Below, piece by piece: positions 1 to 8,273 of a stretch of 64,000 nucleotides of DNA. The position numbers were made by a program, and so were the translations under genes. Source of the DNA: an uncultured Candidatus Entotheonella sp. (GTDB lineage: Bacteria > Tectomicrobia > Entotheonellia > Entotheonellales > Entotheonellaceae); contig OX639990.1 of assembly GCA_951828535.1 (NCBI GenBank), positions 3,553,905-3,617,904 of the forward strand, given 5' to 3'. The notes beneath the pieces were generated by a model. It was not told where the DNA came from. It saw nothing but the letters and a program-made list of their open reading frames with translations, and ran no database searches. Each line of letters opens with the position of its first letter. Position 1 is the first letter of the stretch.

Positions 1-1093
1 CGGCCTGAGCGCCGATCAGGTGAACGGCGTGTTGAGCTATCACGGCGGCGATTCGACCGCGGGTCCGGAGATTGCCGCCGACTTGGGCATCCGCCCGGAC
101 TTCTACATGGACTGCTCCGGCGGCGGCTCGAGTACCGAGGCACTGGTCGGCCTGGCCATCGGCGCCATCGAGGTGGGGATGTGCGAAACGGTGGCGATTT
201 TCAGGTCGATGAACGGCTACAGCGAGGTGCGCATTGGCGGCACCGGACGGCGCGCCGCGACCCCGGTGGCGGGCAGCCAGTTGCTAAGCCGCCCGTACGG
301 CATGGTGAGCGCCGGGCAGAATTTCGCCCCGGTGTTCATGCGCCACATGATGGAGTACGGCACCGCCAGCGCCCAGGTGGCGGCGGTGAAGGTGGCGCAC
401 AGCAAGCACGCCAGCAACAACCCGAAGGCGTATTACCGCAAGCGCTATACGGTCGAGGACGTGCTGAACTCGCGCTGGATCTGCAAGCCCTTGCACCTGC
501 TGGACTGCTGCGTGGAGACGGACAACGCCACGGCCCTGATCGTCACCTCGGCGGAGCGCGCGGCGGATTTGCGGCGACGGCCAGTCTACGTCATGGGCGT
601 GGTCGGGCGCGTTACCAAGAAGCGTGGCGACACCTTCTACAACGACGCCCCGATTACCGACGTAGCCGGCAAGTACGCCGCCGAGCGGGTCTTTGGCATG
701 GCCGGGGTCGGGCCCGAGGACGTCCACGTAACCGGCTCGTACGACGCTTTTACGTTCACGACGATGCTGCAGCTGGAGGACTACGGTTTTTGTCGCAAGG
801 GAGAAGGCGGCGATTACGTATCGAGCGGCATCATCGAGCTGGGCGGCAGGCGCCCGAACAACACCAGCGGCGGACACCTGTGCGAGGGCTACACGCACGG
901 CATGAGCATGGTCATCGAGAACGTGCGGCAGTTGCGCGGCCAGGCGGACGATTCGTGCCCAGGGTGGCAGGACGGCGTGCACACCCATGATTACGCCGAA
1001 GGCGGTTGCCGCCAGGTGCGCGAGGCTGAAATTTCCATGAATCTGGGATGGGCCAACCCGGTAACGGGAAGCGCCCTCATCCTGCGGAGGTAG
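1..1093 (+). CDS. Thiolase family protein (SCP-x/lipid-transfer type), 5' end outside window
   Basis: This is the C-terminal part of a thiolase-fold enzyme; the reading frame is open from the first bases, so the start lies left of the window. The catalytic-cysteine region reads YMDCSGGGSS, followed by a glycine-rich core, an N-T-S-G-G-H-L-C-E-G-Y-T-H-G segment near the end that matches the conserved C-terminal block of SCP-x-like thiolases, and a final GSALILRR. Such proteins cleave or form 3-ketoacyl-CoA thioesters, or act as lipid-transfer thiolases. The next gene, a Zn-ribbon/OB-fold protein starting 5 bases downstream, is the usual partner of this thiolase type, and the two probably form a complex. 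The substrate cannot be told from sequence; lipid or aromatic acyl-CoA degradation is typical for such pairs. Confidence 0.85.
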   Translation, partial: GLSADQVNGVLSYHGGDSTAGPEIAADLGIRPDFYMDCSGGGSSTEALVGLAIGAIEVGMCETVAIFRSMNGYSEVRIGGTGRRAATPVAGSQLLSRPYGMVSAGQNFAPVFMRHMMEYGTASAQVAAVKVAHSKHASNNPKAYYRKRYTVEDVLNSRWICKPLHLLDCCVETDNATALIVTSAERAADLRRRPVYVMGVVGRVTKKRGDTFYNDAPITDVAGKYAAERVFGMAGVGPEDVHVTGSYDAFTFTTMLQLEDYGFCRKGEGGDYVSSGIIELGGRRPNNTSGGHLCEGYTHGMSMVIENVRQLRGQADDSCPGWQDGVHTHDYAEGGCRQVREAEISMNLGWANPVTGSALILRR

Positions 1094-1098
1094 GCACC

Positions 1099-1602
1099 AT
1101 GCCGCAAGTCGAATACCGTGGAATGCTCCTGATGGTCCCCGAAAACGACAGCGAATTTGGCGGCTATTTCGAGGCTGCCCGAGAGCACCGGCTGGTGGTG
1201 AAGAAATGCGCCGGCTGCGGCCTGCTGCGCTTCCCGCCCGGCTCCGGCTGCCCCTGGTGCACCTCACTGGACTGGACGTGGCAAGAGGTGAGCGGCAAGG
1301 GCGCCATCTACTCCTACGAAATCATCGCCCACGCCATCCAGCCCGGCTTCCGCGATCTCACTCCCTATCCCGTCATCATCGTCGAGCTCGACGAACAACG
1401 CGGCGCTCCCACCCCTCAGGACGGCCTCCGCCTCATCGCCAACCTCGTGGACGCTCAATTCCAGCCCGAAGCCGAAGCCAACGTCGCCATCGGCAAGCGC
1501 GTGGACGTTGTCTTCCAGGACCTGTCGCCCGACTTGTCCCTGCCGCAATTCCGCCTGACCGACGAGCCGCCCGCCGGGCCGGTCTGGCAGTTCCCGGGGT
1601 GA
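1099..1602 (+). CDS. Zn-ribbon domain-containing OB-fold protein (DUF35 family)
   Basis: A 167-residue protein starting at the ATG five bases after the thiolase stop, preceded by a purine-rich GGAGG. An in-frame upstream start at 1048 would lie inside the thiolase gene and is less likely. Residues about 35-55 hold the rubredoxin-like zinc ribbon, with a CAGC pair and a CPWC pair; the remainder is an OB-fold (SYEIIAHAIQPGF, then DVVFQDLS). DUF35 proteins bind acyl-CoA and act as obligate partners of SCP-x-type thiolases or related acyltransferases. The tight coupling to the upstream thiolase supports a two-subunit enzyme. The family call is secure; the specific pathway is not. Confidence 0.85.
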   Translation: MPQVEYRGMLLMVPENDSEFGGYFEAAREHRLVVKKCAGCGLLRFPPGSGCPWCTSLDWTWQEVSGKGAIYSYEIIAHAIQPGFRDLTPYPVIIVELDEQRGAPTPQDGLRLIANLVDAQFQPEAEANVAIGKRVDVVFQDLSPDLSLPQFRLTDEPPAGPVWQFPG

Positions 1603-1766
1603 GACCGGACGTCTCAACCTCGAGAGGCGGATCTGCGAGCCACTTCGATGCGCATTGATCCCGGGGAAGAATAGACCGGCTTCTGTATTCGCCTTCATCC
1701 GCATGGGTTGCTCGTCCGGGTCTCGCAGATGACGATTGCGGGGTTTCCTCGCCCAAAAGCGGTCGA

Positions 1767-2150
1767 CTATGCAGTTGGTTTGCCAAGGGCTGCCAGGAGG
1801 TCGAAGTCCGAGTCGGCGGATTCGAGTCTGGCGCCGTGACGGCGGGCGCAGGCGGCAATGACCACATCGGTCGCCGGAATGGTCACACCTTGGAGTCGCG
1901 CCTGACGGGCCAGATCGTACGCCCCTGTCCAGACTTGATCGTCGATAGGAAGCTCCGGGAGGGTGCGGGCGAAATCCAGCAGAACCTTCCGTTCCTGTTG
2001 GCCGCGGGCGCCGTTCCAGAGTTCGAGCTGCACCAACGGACACCAACAGGCTTGCCCGGCGGTCAGCGCGGCCTCGACACGGGCGCGGACCATCCGGTCG
2101 CCGCTCGGTCGAAGCATGTGTATCCAGGACGACGTATCGACAAGAATCAC
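1767..2150 (-). CDS. vapC: VapC-type PIN-domain ribonuclease toxin
   Basis: A 127-residue PIN-domain protein. The acidic residues of the metal-binding site can be read: Asp in ILVDTSSWI near the N-terminus, Glu in QLELWNG, Asp in PATDVVIAACA and Asp in ADSDFDLLA near the end. PIN toxins of this size cut tRNA, rRNA or other RNA and are held inactive by a VapB antitoxin. The gene begins four bases after the stop of the small antitoxin gene upstream, the standard antitoxin-first arrangement, so co-transcription and autoregulation are expected. All catalytic residues look intact. The RNA target is unknown. Confidence 0.9.
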   Translation of the reverse strand: MILVDTSSWIHMLRPSGDRMVRARVEAALTAGQACWCPLVQLELWNGARGQQERKVLLDFARTLPELPIDDQVWTGAYDLARQARLQGVTIPATDVVIAACARRHGARLESADSDFDLLAALGKPTA

Positions 2151-2154
2151 CGGT

Positions 2155-2358
2155 TCAACCCTGGCGGCGCGCAGCCTGAAGTTCTTGCGGCGTGATCAGG
2201 TCGGCGCAGGTGCCGGCGTATTTGGTGAGTTCCGACATGCGCATGCGGCGATTGAAGTCGGCGACCGCGCCGACGATGGCATCGCGTTTGGTCTTCGCCT
2301 TCGTGAATCGGATAGCATCCTTAAGTTCGTGGTCGGGAATATCAATAGTAGTTTTCAT
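2155..2358 (-). CDS. vapB: VapB-type antitoxin
   Basis: A 67-residue protein beginning MKTTIDIPDHELKDAIRFT, typical of ribbon-helix-helix VapB antitoxins (DUF2191-like) that bind DNA through an N-terminal strand and neutralise the toxin with their C-terminal tail. The residues KAKTKRDAIVGAVADF form the helical part. It lies directly upstream of the PIN toxin with a four-base gap. A GGAGG lies 13 bases before the ATG, rather far for a ribosome site. The upstream region holds a possible promoter and an AT-rich inverted element that could be the VapBC operator. Confidence 0.85.
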   Translation of the reverse strand: MKTTIDIPDHELKDAIRFTKAKTKRDAIVGAVADFNRRMRMSELTKYAGTCADLITPQELQAARRQG

Positions 2359-2364
2359 GCTTGC

Positions 2365-2393
2365 AAATTAGCCTCCATAGGAAGTTCTGTCAA
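2365..2393 (-). promoter_or_regulatory. Possible sigma70-type promoter of vapBC
   Basis: On the minus strand a perfect TTGACA (2388-2393) is followed after 17 bases by TAATTT (2365-2370), only three of six matches to a -10 box. It lies only six bases from the vapB ATG, so a transcript from here would be nearly leaderless. Assignment is by eye. Confidence 0.3.
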
Positions 2394-2395
2394 AT

Positions 2396-2416
2396 GATCT
2401 GATATTCGATATGATC
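2396..2416. promoter_or_regulatory. AT-rich inverted element, candidate VapBC operator
   Basis: GATC at both ends flanks ATAT-TCG-ATAT, giving an interrupted dyad of about 21 bases just upstream of the vapB promoter candidate. VapBC complexes typically bind such dyads for autorepression. Inference from position and symmetry only. Confidence 0.25.
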
Positions 2417-2676
2417 GCTTTTCAGCATCCCGAAGCGCTGATTCGATGAGTTATTGTCCTTGACGACCCTACCGCGGGTCTTGGGGGCAGCGTTCGTCCC
2501 TGCCTCCCTGCTGGAATCCGACGGCTTCGCGCCAGCGTTGACCGTGGCGCAGCGAAGGACTATTAATCCGGGCAGTGCTTGGCGAGCTTCGGAGGTCGGA
2601 TAGTTGCCGGTGCATCAGAGCGTGCAGTCGGACCCGCCCGACACGGGTGAGCAGATGTGCATTCATGCGAGCGCCG
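2417..2676. other. Intergenic region without recognisable gene
   Basis: Together with the vapB upstream region this makes about 320 bases between vapB and the DUF3226 gene. Open frames crossing it on the minus strand are shadows without family resemblance. No tRNA-like or repeat structure is seen. Confidence 0.4.
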
Positions 2677-3306
2677 CTATGTAAACAGGTTCTGAAGCCA
2701 AGCGAGGAAGGTGCGGCAAAGGATGCCGTCGACCTCCAGGTCGCGGGCACGAATCGCGGAGCCCATGCGCCTGGGGTCCTCTCTGGCGGCCAGCCAAGCG
2801 TCGAGCTTGGCCCGTTGGGTTTTCTGCTTGGAAAATTTTCTGTCCTGCTCGGGAATGGCGTCAATATAGCGCTGAGACATGGGCCAAACCGTATCCCCGG
2901 CGGGCACCATTTCAATAACGAAATCTTCGAGTTCGCCGCCGGACGTGTTGTCTGGCATTAACCACACACCCACACGGGGCTTGCTCGTAACGGTGACGAT
3001 CGTCCCTCCGGCAGCAGGGTGTCCGGGCAATCCGATGCCTTCGGTCGACAATCGAGTCTTTACGGCGTCCCAGCGCGACGACAGGTCCGTATTGGCGTCC
3101 ACCAGAATGCCGAGAGCTTGTCGCCCCGGTGCTCTCAATTCGGCACCAATGGAATCAAGTAGGGGTCCGATGCCCTCACGATTTTCAATAACAAAATCAA
3201 GGGTGGGTTCGCACCGCCTCAAGATGTGGCGTACGACGTGCTCATCGTCCTGACCTTCAACCAGGAGAATCTGGGGACTTGGCAGGGAGGAATTGGGGCG
3301 GGCCAT
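2677..3306 (-). CDS. DUF3226 (TOPRIM-like) protein, putative nuclease partner of the adjacent ATPase
   Basis: A 209-residue protein with a TOPRIM-like layout: an N-terminal ILLVEGQDDEHVV that supplies the conserved glutamate, then GILVDANTDLSSRW supplying the acidic D-x-x-x-D segment, and a VGVWLMPDNTSGGELEDF motif typical of DUF3226. TOPRIM domains of this kind occur in OLD-family and AriB-like nucleases. The gene starts three bases after the stop of an ABC-type ATPase gene, so the two are almost certainly one operon and probably one complex. By analogy with PARIS (AriA ATPase plus AriB TOPRIM nuclease) and with OLD nucleases, a role in phage or plasmid defence is likely but not shown. The acidic residues look intact. 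Confidence 0.75.
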   Translation of the reverse strand: MARPNSSLPSPQILLVEGQDDEHVVRHILRRCEPTLDFVIENREGIGPLLDSIGAELRAPGRQALGILVDANTDLSSRWDAVKTRLSTEGIGLPGHPAAGGTIVTVTSKPRVGVWLMPDNTSGGELEDFVIEMVPAGDTVWPMSQRYIDAIPEQDRKFSKQKTQRAKLDAWLAAREDPRRMGSAIRARDLEVDGILCRTFLAWLQNLFT

Positions 3307-3309
3307 CGG

Positions 3310-4452
3310 TTACCTGACTTCAATTCCGTATCTGGCCGCGGCGTTGAGGTTATCCTCCGAGTACTCTACAGCGCGAATTTCGTCCCCATGTCTTTCGAGA
3401 CGTACCAAGACCCCGTGTACATCTTCCAACTCCGCTGCCGCCTGCGCGAAGCCGACCACACAGTCCCAGCCGTGGGTTGTGGCCAGAACCTGCACGTCGT
3501 TTTCGCGGGCCGTCTGCATAACCATTCTCCAGAAGTCACGTTGTATGGAGTGGTGGATGCCGTTTTCCGCTTCGTCGATTAACAGAAACCCCCCCTGACC
3601 GTTGGCGAGCGCCAAGGCGGCGCCAAGCAGTCGAACCGCCCCGTCCCCCAGACTCTTTAGGGGAACTGGGTTGTCCTGACCTTTGAGCTTGACAATGGCA
3701 CGACGAGACGGCCCTCTTTTGTCGTCCCCGACAAAGGCGATGCGCTCTACGTCTTCCCCTCCAATAACCTGCAAAGACTGTACGGCCCGACTGTCATCAT
3801 GGGTAAGGGCTACGCTGTCCCACAATCCTCCCAGTTGGTAGTTGTTGGGTAAGCCGGGACCCAGAGTGACACACCGAACTTCAGCGATTTGTTCAGATCT
3901 GTCGTGCCGTAATCCGTTCCGCAACCGACGAGGGAACCGATAGGGATCCCATAGGGCGCGCAAGGGGATTTCCTGGACTGCGTCGTTGAATTCGACTCGC
4001 AGTAGGGCTTCATCGGCATCCGCCTCGAATCCATGCGACCTCTGCTCCCAGACTCGATTGGAAGGGTAAAGTTGGCCTTGTTGCAAGACAGGGCCGACCT
4101 TGATCCTGAGTCGAGAGGCTTCAGCCGGTCCAATGGATATGACGCAATCCGAGGAGGGATGACGGCCAAAGAAGAGGGCCTCAAGATGGGGTCTGCTTAC
4201 TTTATCGCCGTCTTCATCGACATCTACGACAAGTTCTTCCCTTCTTTCCAATACGTCCAACAAAGCAGGGTAACTGCCGCGTGCCGCAAATATGCGCACG
4301 GCGTCCAGCAGCGTCGTTTTGCCGACGCCGTTTCGTCCCGCAATTAGCGTGACACGGCCCAGACGGCGGATCGAGAGTTCGTCCAAGCCACGAAAACCCT
4401 TGATTGAAATACTGGGTAGATGGAGGCTTTCCTCGAGCGGCGCGGTCCCCAT
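3310..4452 (-). CDS. AAA/ABC-type ATPase (AAA_15/AAA_21 like, OLD/AriA-like)
   Basis: A 380-residue ATPase beginning with a SIKGFRGLDELSI strand-turn typical of RecF/OLD-type ATPases. The Walker A motif GRNGVGKT is at residues 39-46, an ABC-signature-like SLGDGAVRLLG at about 265, and Walker B FLLIDEAENGIHH at about 285-297, followed by a His-containing TTHGWD switch segment. This is the architecture of AriA and of the ATPase half of OLD proteins, without a fused TOPRIM domain; that domain is encoded by the next gene, three bases downstream. The pair lies next to a VapBC module, which suggests a small defence or stabilisation cluster. The ATPase call is firm, the defence role is inference. 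Confidence 0.82.
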   Translation of the reverse strand: MGTAPLEESLHLPSISIKGFRGLDELSIRRLGRVTLIAGRNGVGKTTLLDAVRIFAARGSYPALLDVLERREELVVDVDEDGDKVSRPHLEALFFGRHPSSDCVISIGPAEASRLRIKVGPVLQQGQLYPSNRVWEQRSHGFEADADEALLRVEFNDAVQEIPLRALWDPYRFPRRLRNGLRHDRSEQIAEVRCVTLGPGLPNNYQLGGLWDSVALTHDDSRAVQSLQVIGGEDVERIAFVGDDKRGPSRRAIVKLKGQDNPVPLKSLGDGAVRLLGAALALANGQGGFLLIDEAENGIHHSIQRDFWRMVMQTARENDVQVLATTHGWDCVVGFAQAAAELEDVHGVLVRLERHGDEIRAVEYSEDNLNAAARYGIEVR

Positions 4453-4566
4453 ATCGCACTCCTTGCTTCCGTCCGTGAGCTATACCGCTCTGGAACGAAC
4501 GGCATGTTTCAATAAAGCGCAATGTAGCAGAGGCCCCTTTTCCGGGCAATGAAGGGCAGTTTATGG

Positions 4567-5088
4567 CTACCGGTAAAGCCCTTGCCCCGCAATGTACGCA
4601 GCCACCGCCTCGGGAAGCATCCCGCCGAGTGAAGCGGGCGGGACGCCTTGCCGGAGTTGCCGGCGGATGTCGCTGCTGCGGACCGCATGGGTAGCGGGCA
4701 GGCTGAGGCGGCCGAATTCCCGGTCGATGTCGGTGTGGCGGTGCCAGCGGTGCCATTCGGCGGCGATGTCGGGGCCGACGAGTAGAGAGATCGGTTGCCG
4801 CAGGCGGTCTCGAAGATGGCGGAGGACGTCGTAGGTGTAGACGGGTTGGTCATCGTCGGTGGCCAGGCGGCGTTCGACGTCGCAGACGCGGGCTGGCAAC
4901 AGGGCGTCGAAGGCCAGGCGGCACATGTGAACCCGGTGCGCAAAGGGCGCGGACTGCTTGCCGAAGGCGTGGCGGAAAGCCGGTACGATGATGACGTAAT
5001 AGCCGAGCTCGACGGCGCGCCGGATCATGGATACGTGCCCGGCGTGTATCGGATCGAAGCTGCCGCCATAGACGGCGTAACGGCGCAT
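4567..5088 (-). CDS. nadD: Nicotinate-nucleotide adenylyltransferase-like protein (NadD family)
   Basis: A 173-residue nucleotidyltransferase with GGSFDPIHAGH at residues 8-18, the nucleotide-binding (T/H)xGH motif of the cytidylyltransferase superfamily, and a C-terminal SSDIRRQL block equal to the conserved I-S/R-S-T-x-I-R motif. NadD transfers AMP from ATP to nicotinate mononucleotide in NAD synthesis. It is shorter than the roughly 190-215 residues usual for NadD, so a related nucleotidyltransferase cannot be excluded. It is transcribed divergently from the pheA-tyrA fusion. Confidence 0.75.
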   Translation of the reverse strand: MRRYAVYGGSFDPIHAGHVSMIRRAVELGYYVIIVPAFRHAFGKQSAPFAHRVHMCRLAFDALLPARVCDVERRLATDDDQPVYTYDVLRHLRDRLRQPISLLVGPDIAAEWHRWHRHTDIDREFGRLSLPATHAVRSSDIRRQLRQGVPPASLGGMLPEAVAAYIAGQGLYR

Positions 5089-5240
5089 GCGATCACCCTT
5101 CCCGCAATGTTTGTCCGGCCCCTTATGGCGTGCTATAAGAAGCGCTTCCAGTATTCCGCAGACACCGCAAGGACATCAAGCTTGCCTTCGATTCTGATCC
5201 GGGACAAGGGTCCGGAAGTTTTTCCAGAATTGAAGCGACT

Positions 5241-5267
5241 GGATTCCGGGTCGAGCCCGGAATGACG
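5241..5267. repeat. Dispersed-type palindromic repeat (ATTCCGGG hairpin)
   Basis: ATTCCGGG and CCCGGAAT are perfect 8-base arms around a 5-base TCGAG loop (5243-5263), followed by GACG. The wider sequence, in which a GGATTCC palindrome ends in GGAATGACG, is a common form of intergenic repeat in GC-rich genomes. Only one copy was found in this window. Confidence 0.5.
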
Positions 5268-5329
5268 CCTTGTGGAACTGGACGGGCTACATTCATGAGG
5301 AACGACATTATTACGGCAAGGGGCAGCTT

Positions 5330-7012
5330 GTGAAAATCGGTTTCTTGGGACCGCAGGGAACGTACACGGAGGAGGCAGCGAAGGCGGCCATGGCAGACGC
5401 CGTTTACATGCCTTACGCTTCCATTGAATCGGTGTTCGACGCCGTGGCCCGGCAGGAGGTGGCGCGCGGGCTGGTGCCTATCGAGAACGTCATCCAGGGT
5501 CCGGTAACCGAGACCCTGGACAACCTGTTCCACTGCGCCGATCGCGTCAAGATTGTCGACATGCTCGTGCTGCCCATTGAGCACGCCATCGGGGTGCTCA
5601 GTCCGCAGTCCCGGGTCAACCGCGTCCTCTCCAAGGACCAGGCGCTGAAGCAGTGCTCGGCCTACCTGCAAGCCAACTACCCGCAGGCGCAATGCCTCGA
5701 CGTGGACAGCACCAGCGCGGCCATGGAGACCATCGCCACGCAGCGCCTGACGGACGCCGCGGCCATCGGCAGCGAGACGGCCCTGAAACAGTACGACCTG
5801 CACGTCCTCGACCGTGACATCGGCAACATCAAACAGAACAAGACCCGTTTCGCCGTCCTCGGCCCCGCCTCGGAGCCTCATCGCCCCCGCACCGGACGCG
5901 ATGCCACCGCCTTCGCCCTGTATCCGCACCGCGACCGCCTTGGCCTGCTGAATGACATTGTCTCCGCCATCAGCCAGGACCACAAGCTCAACCTGTCCTT
6001 TATCCACTCCCGCCCAGACACCCGCGGCGCCTTTCTGTTCCACATGGAGGTCGAGGGGCACCTGGATGACGAACCCGTGGCGGCGTGCATGACCCACCTG
6101 GCGCGGCAGTTGGGCGATCAGGAACTCGAGGTCAGGGTTTTCGGCACCTACCCGCGCTGCGCTTTCAACGAGCCGGACATCAAGACAATCGGCGTCTTGG
6201 GCGGCACGGGCCAGATGGGGCAATGGTTCCGGAAATTTCTGGGCGAGGCGCGGTACGACGTACTCATCAGCGGCCGCCGCACGCCGCTGACCTATCAGCA
6301 GTGCATCGAGCAGTCCGACGTGGTCATCATCAACGTGCCCATTCGCAATACGGTGGACGTGATCCACGACGTGGGCCGCTATTTCCGTCCCGGCCAGCTT
6401 ATCACCGACAACACCTCCATCAAGACGCAACCCGTCGAAGCGATGCTGGCGGCGGTGCCGGAGGGCGTCGAGGTGCTCGGCATGCACACCATCTTCGGCC
6501 CGCGCGTGGAGGGCCTGCGCAACCAGAACATCGTCTTCACCCGCACGCCCTTGTCGGGTGCCCGCGCCAAGGAGTTCGAGGATATTTTCTACAAGTACGG
6601 CGCCACCATCACCTACACGACGCCGCAGTATCACGACAAACAGATGGCCTTCCACCAGAACCTCGAACACTTCACCAAGATCGCGCTGGCGCAGGTGCTG
6701 CATAGGCAATTCAGCGACCCGACCGAGATGGACCGCTACAGCTCGCCCAACTCCCGCACGTCGCTGGCCGTCATGGGTCGCATCCTGCGGGCCGACCCGG
6801 ACCTCTACAGCGAAATCCAGTCCTACAACCTGCAGGGTCCGGCGATGCTGAAAGCCTACCTCGACGTCGTGCAAACCCTGGCGCAGGCGCTGATCGACGG
6901 CAACGTTGACGCTTTCACCCGCAGCATGACGACGAGCGCCGACGCCCTGGGCGCCAAGTATCTGGCAGACATGCTGCAACGGTCGCAGATCATCCAGCGC
7001 AGCTTGGTGTGA
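5330..7012 (+). CDS. Fused prephenate dehydratase-ACT-prephenate dehydrogenase (PheA-TyrA)
   Basis: A 560-residue fusion starting at GTG with VKIGFLGPQGTYTEEAA, the classical prephenate dehydratase N-terminus. The dehydratase catalytic TRF is at about residues 172-174 (KTRFAVL), followed by an ACT regulatory domain at about 190-265 that normally binds phenylalanine. After a short linker, IKTIGVLGGTGQMGQWF at about 284-300 opens a Rossmann fold, and the rest (VVIINVPIRNT, MHTIFGP, ending ADMLQRSQ) matches prephenate dehydrogenase. One protein could thus turn prephenate into both phenylpyruvate and 4-hydroxyphenylpyruvate. No chorismate mutase domain is present. An upstream in-frame start at 5270 exists but the GTG begins exactly at the conserved domain. 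Confidence 0.88.
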   Translation: MKIGFLGPQGTYTEEAAKAAMADAVYMPYASIESVFDAVARQEVARGLVPIENVIQGPVTETLDNLFHCADRVKIVDMLVLPIEHAIGVLSPQSRVNRVLSKDQALKQCSAYLQANYPQAQCLDVDSTSAAMETIATQRLTDAAAIGSETALKQYDLHVLDRDIGNIKQNKTRFAVLGPASEPHRPRTGRDATAFALYPHRDRLGLLNDIVSAISQDHKLNLSFIHSRPDTRGAFLFHMEVEGHLDDEPVAACMTHLARQLGDQELEVRVFGTYPRCAFNEPDIKTIGVLGGTGQMGQWFRKFLGEARYDVLISGRRTPLTYQQCIEQSDVVIINVPIRNTVDVIHDVGRYFRPGQLITDNTSIKTQPVEAMLAAVPEGVEVLGMHTIFGPRVEGLRNQNIVFTRTPLSGARAKEFEDIFYKYGATITYTTPQYHDKQMAFHQNLEHFTKIALAQVLHRQFSDPTEMDRYSSPNSRTSLAVMGRILRADPDLYSEIQSYNLQGPAMLKAYLDVVQTLAQALIDGNVDAFTRSMTTSADALGAKYLADMLQRSQIIQRSLV

Positions 7013-7056
7013 GCCAGCGCAGTCGGAAGTCGGACCACGCCTGCGGCCAATCCGGC

Positions 7057-7725
7057 CTACAGGGGCCAGGTCTCCTGCCGATGCGCCATGTCCCAGAAGA
7101 GATACTCGTAGCGGCAGCTATCGGCGAATAGCCGGCTGAGGCGGACTTGCCGGTCCGGCGCCGTGCCGCTTCCCAGGCGGTCGAGCAGGCCCCGCAGCCA
7201 GTCGGCGAGGGCGGCAAATTCGGGGGCCGCGTACATCTGGATCCACTCGTCATACAGCGGCTGCGGCGACGGCACGCCTTGTGCTGCCAGGTTCTGGCCG
7301 ATGTCGCTGTAGTCCCACATGCAGGGCAGGATGGCCGCGGTGATATCTGCCAGATCCCCGCTGTAAGCGGTGGCCAGCAGGTGCTGGGTGTAGGCTCGCG
7401 TGCCCGGTGCTGCCTGCGTGCTCTCCAGCTCGCCCGGGCTGATGCCGAATTTTGCTGCAAAGCCGCGGTGTAAATCCATTTCGGTGTTCAGCGTTTCGTG
7501 CAGCAGCCCCGCAAACCGCCCCATCGTCTCGAGGTCGCCCGCCTTCGCCGCCGCCAACGCCAACACGCGGCTGTAGTCGACAAGAAATACGTAGTCCTGA
7601 CACATGTAGAATCGGAACGCCTCCAGCGGCAGTCCGCCGTCGCCGATTCCCGTCACGAAGGGATGCTGCAAGATTTGCTGGCGCAGGTCGGCGGTTTGCT
7701 GGCGCAGGTGCTCGGTAAAACGCAT
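7057..7725 (-). CDS. tenA: TenA/thiaminase II family protein
   Basis: A 222-residue all-helical TenA protein. The catalytic cysteine is Cys135 in ILPCMWDYSDIG, the same number as in Bacillus subtilis TenA, and the conserved glutamate is in RYEYLFWDMAH at about residue 207. TenA hydrolyses aminopyrimidines from degraded thiamin for salvage, releasing HMP. The N-terminal QDYVFLVDYSRVLALAAAK helix is also typical. The gene stands alone, convergent with the pheA-tyrA fusion. No thi gene or TPP riboswitch was noticed next to it. Confidence 0.88.
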   Translation of the reverse strand: MRFTEHLRQQTADLRQQILQHPFVTGIGDGGLPLEAFRFYMCQDYVFLVDYSRVLALAAAKAGDLETMGRFAGLLHETLNTEMDLHRGFAAKFGISPGELESTQAAPGTRAYTQHLLATAYSGDLADITAAILPCMWDYSDIGQNLAAQGVPSPQPLYDEWIQMYAAPEFAALADWLRGLLDRLGSGTAPDRQVRLSRLFADSCRYEYLFWDMAHRQETWPL

Positions 7726-7877
7726 GGCTTCTCCATTTGGCTGTGGATCATCGTTATGAAGTCAGATTCGCCGGCAAAGTGTACCGCGTGGGCCACCGTC
7801 ATTGACACCCCCGGCGCGCCGCCCGTATGCTGCCGCCAAAATTCCGATTCGAATCACCAGCGAGAGAGGGCTGCACC

Positions 7878-8273
7878 GTGGATGATGCCGAACTGAGGCG
7901 CGTGACGCGAGAAACTGCCGAGATGCTCTTTGGCCCCCCGAAGCCGGGCGAGGGCGTGTTCCAGTTGTGGAAGAAGTTCGACCCGGACCTGGCCCGCCAC
8001 ATTTCCACCTTCTTCACTGGCCGGCTTTACGCCCGCAACGTCATTTCCCAGAAAGAACGGGAATTGTGCGCTGTCGCCGCGCTGACGGTGCTGCAGCGGC
8101 TCGACGAGCTTCGCATCCACATTGGCGCCGCTCTGAACGTGGGGGCCACCCGGGAGGAGGTCGCCGAGGTCATTTTCCAGATGATGACGTACGGTGGTGT
8201 GCCCACCATGGTGGAGGGGCTGAAGGTTTGCAAGGCGGTTCTGCAGGAGAGGGGCATGTGGGACGGCGATTGA
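7878..8273 (+). CDS. Carboxymuconolactone decarboxylase family protein
   Basis: A 131-residue protein read from GTG at 7878, chosen because GAGAGGG lies just upstream; an in-frame ATG at 7827 lacks such a site. The central NVISQKERELCAVAALTVL and the C-terminal TREEVAEVIFQMMTYGGVP match the PcaC-like branch of the carboxymuconolactone decarboxylase family. The CxxC of the AhpD peroxidase branch is absent, so decarboxylase-like or unknown chemistry is more likely than thiol peroxidase. Its stop codon overlaps the start of the downstream minor pilin by one base, although a shared function is not obvious. Confidence 0.8.
   Translation: MDDAELRRVTRETAEMLFGPPKPGEGVFQLWKKFDPDLARHISTFFTGRLYARNVISQKERELCAVAALTVLQRLDELRIHIGAALNVGATREEVAEVIFQMMTYGGVPTMVEGLKVCKAVLQERGMWDGD

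Noticed and set aside
2469-2915. 148-residue minus-strand ORF upstream of and overlapping the end of the DUF3226 gene
   Set aside because: Overlaps the DUF3226 gene in another frame and has no recognisable domain.
5123-6979. 618-residue minus-strand ORF opposite the PheA-TyrA fusion
   Set aside because: Shadow frame rich in Arg, Val, His and Asp, typical antisense of a GC-rich gene; the plus strand carries all catalytic motifs.
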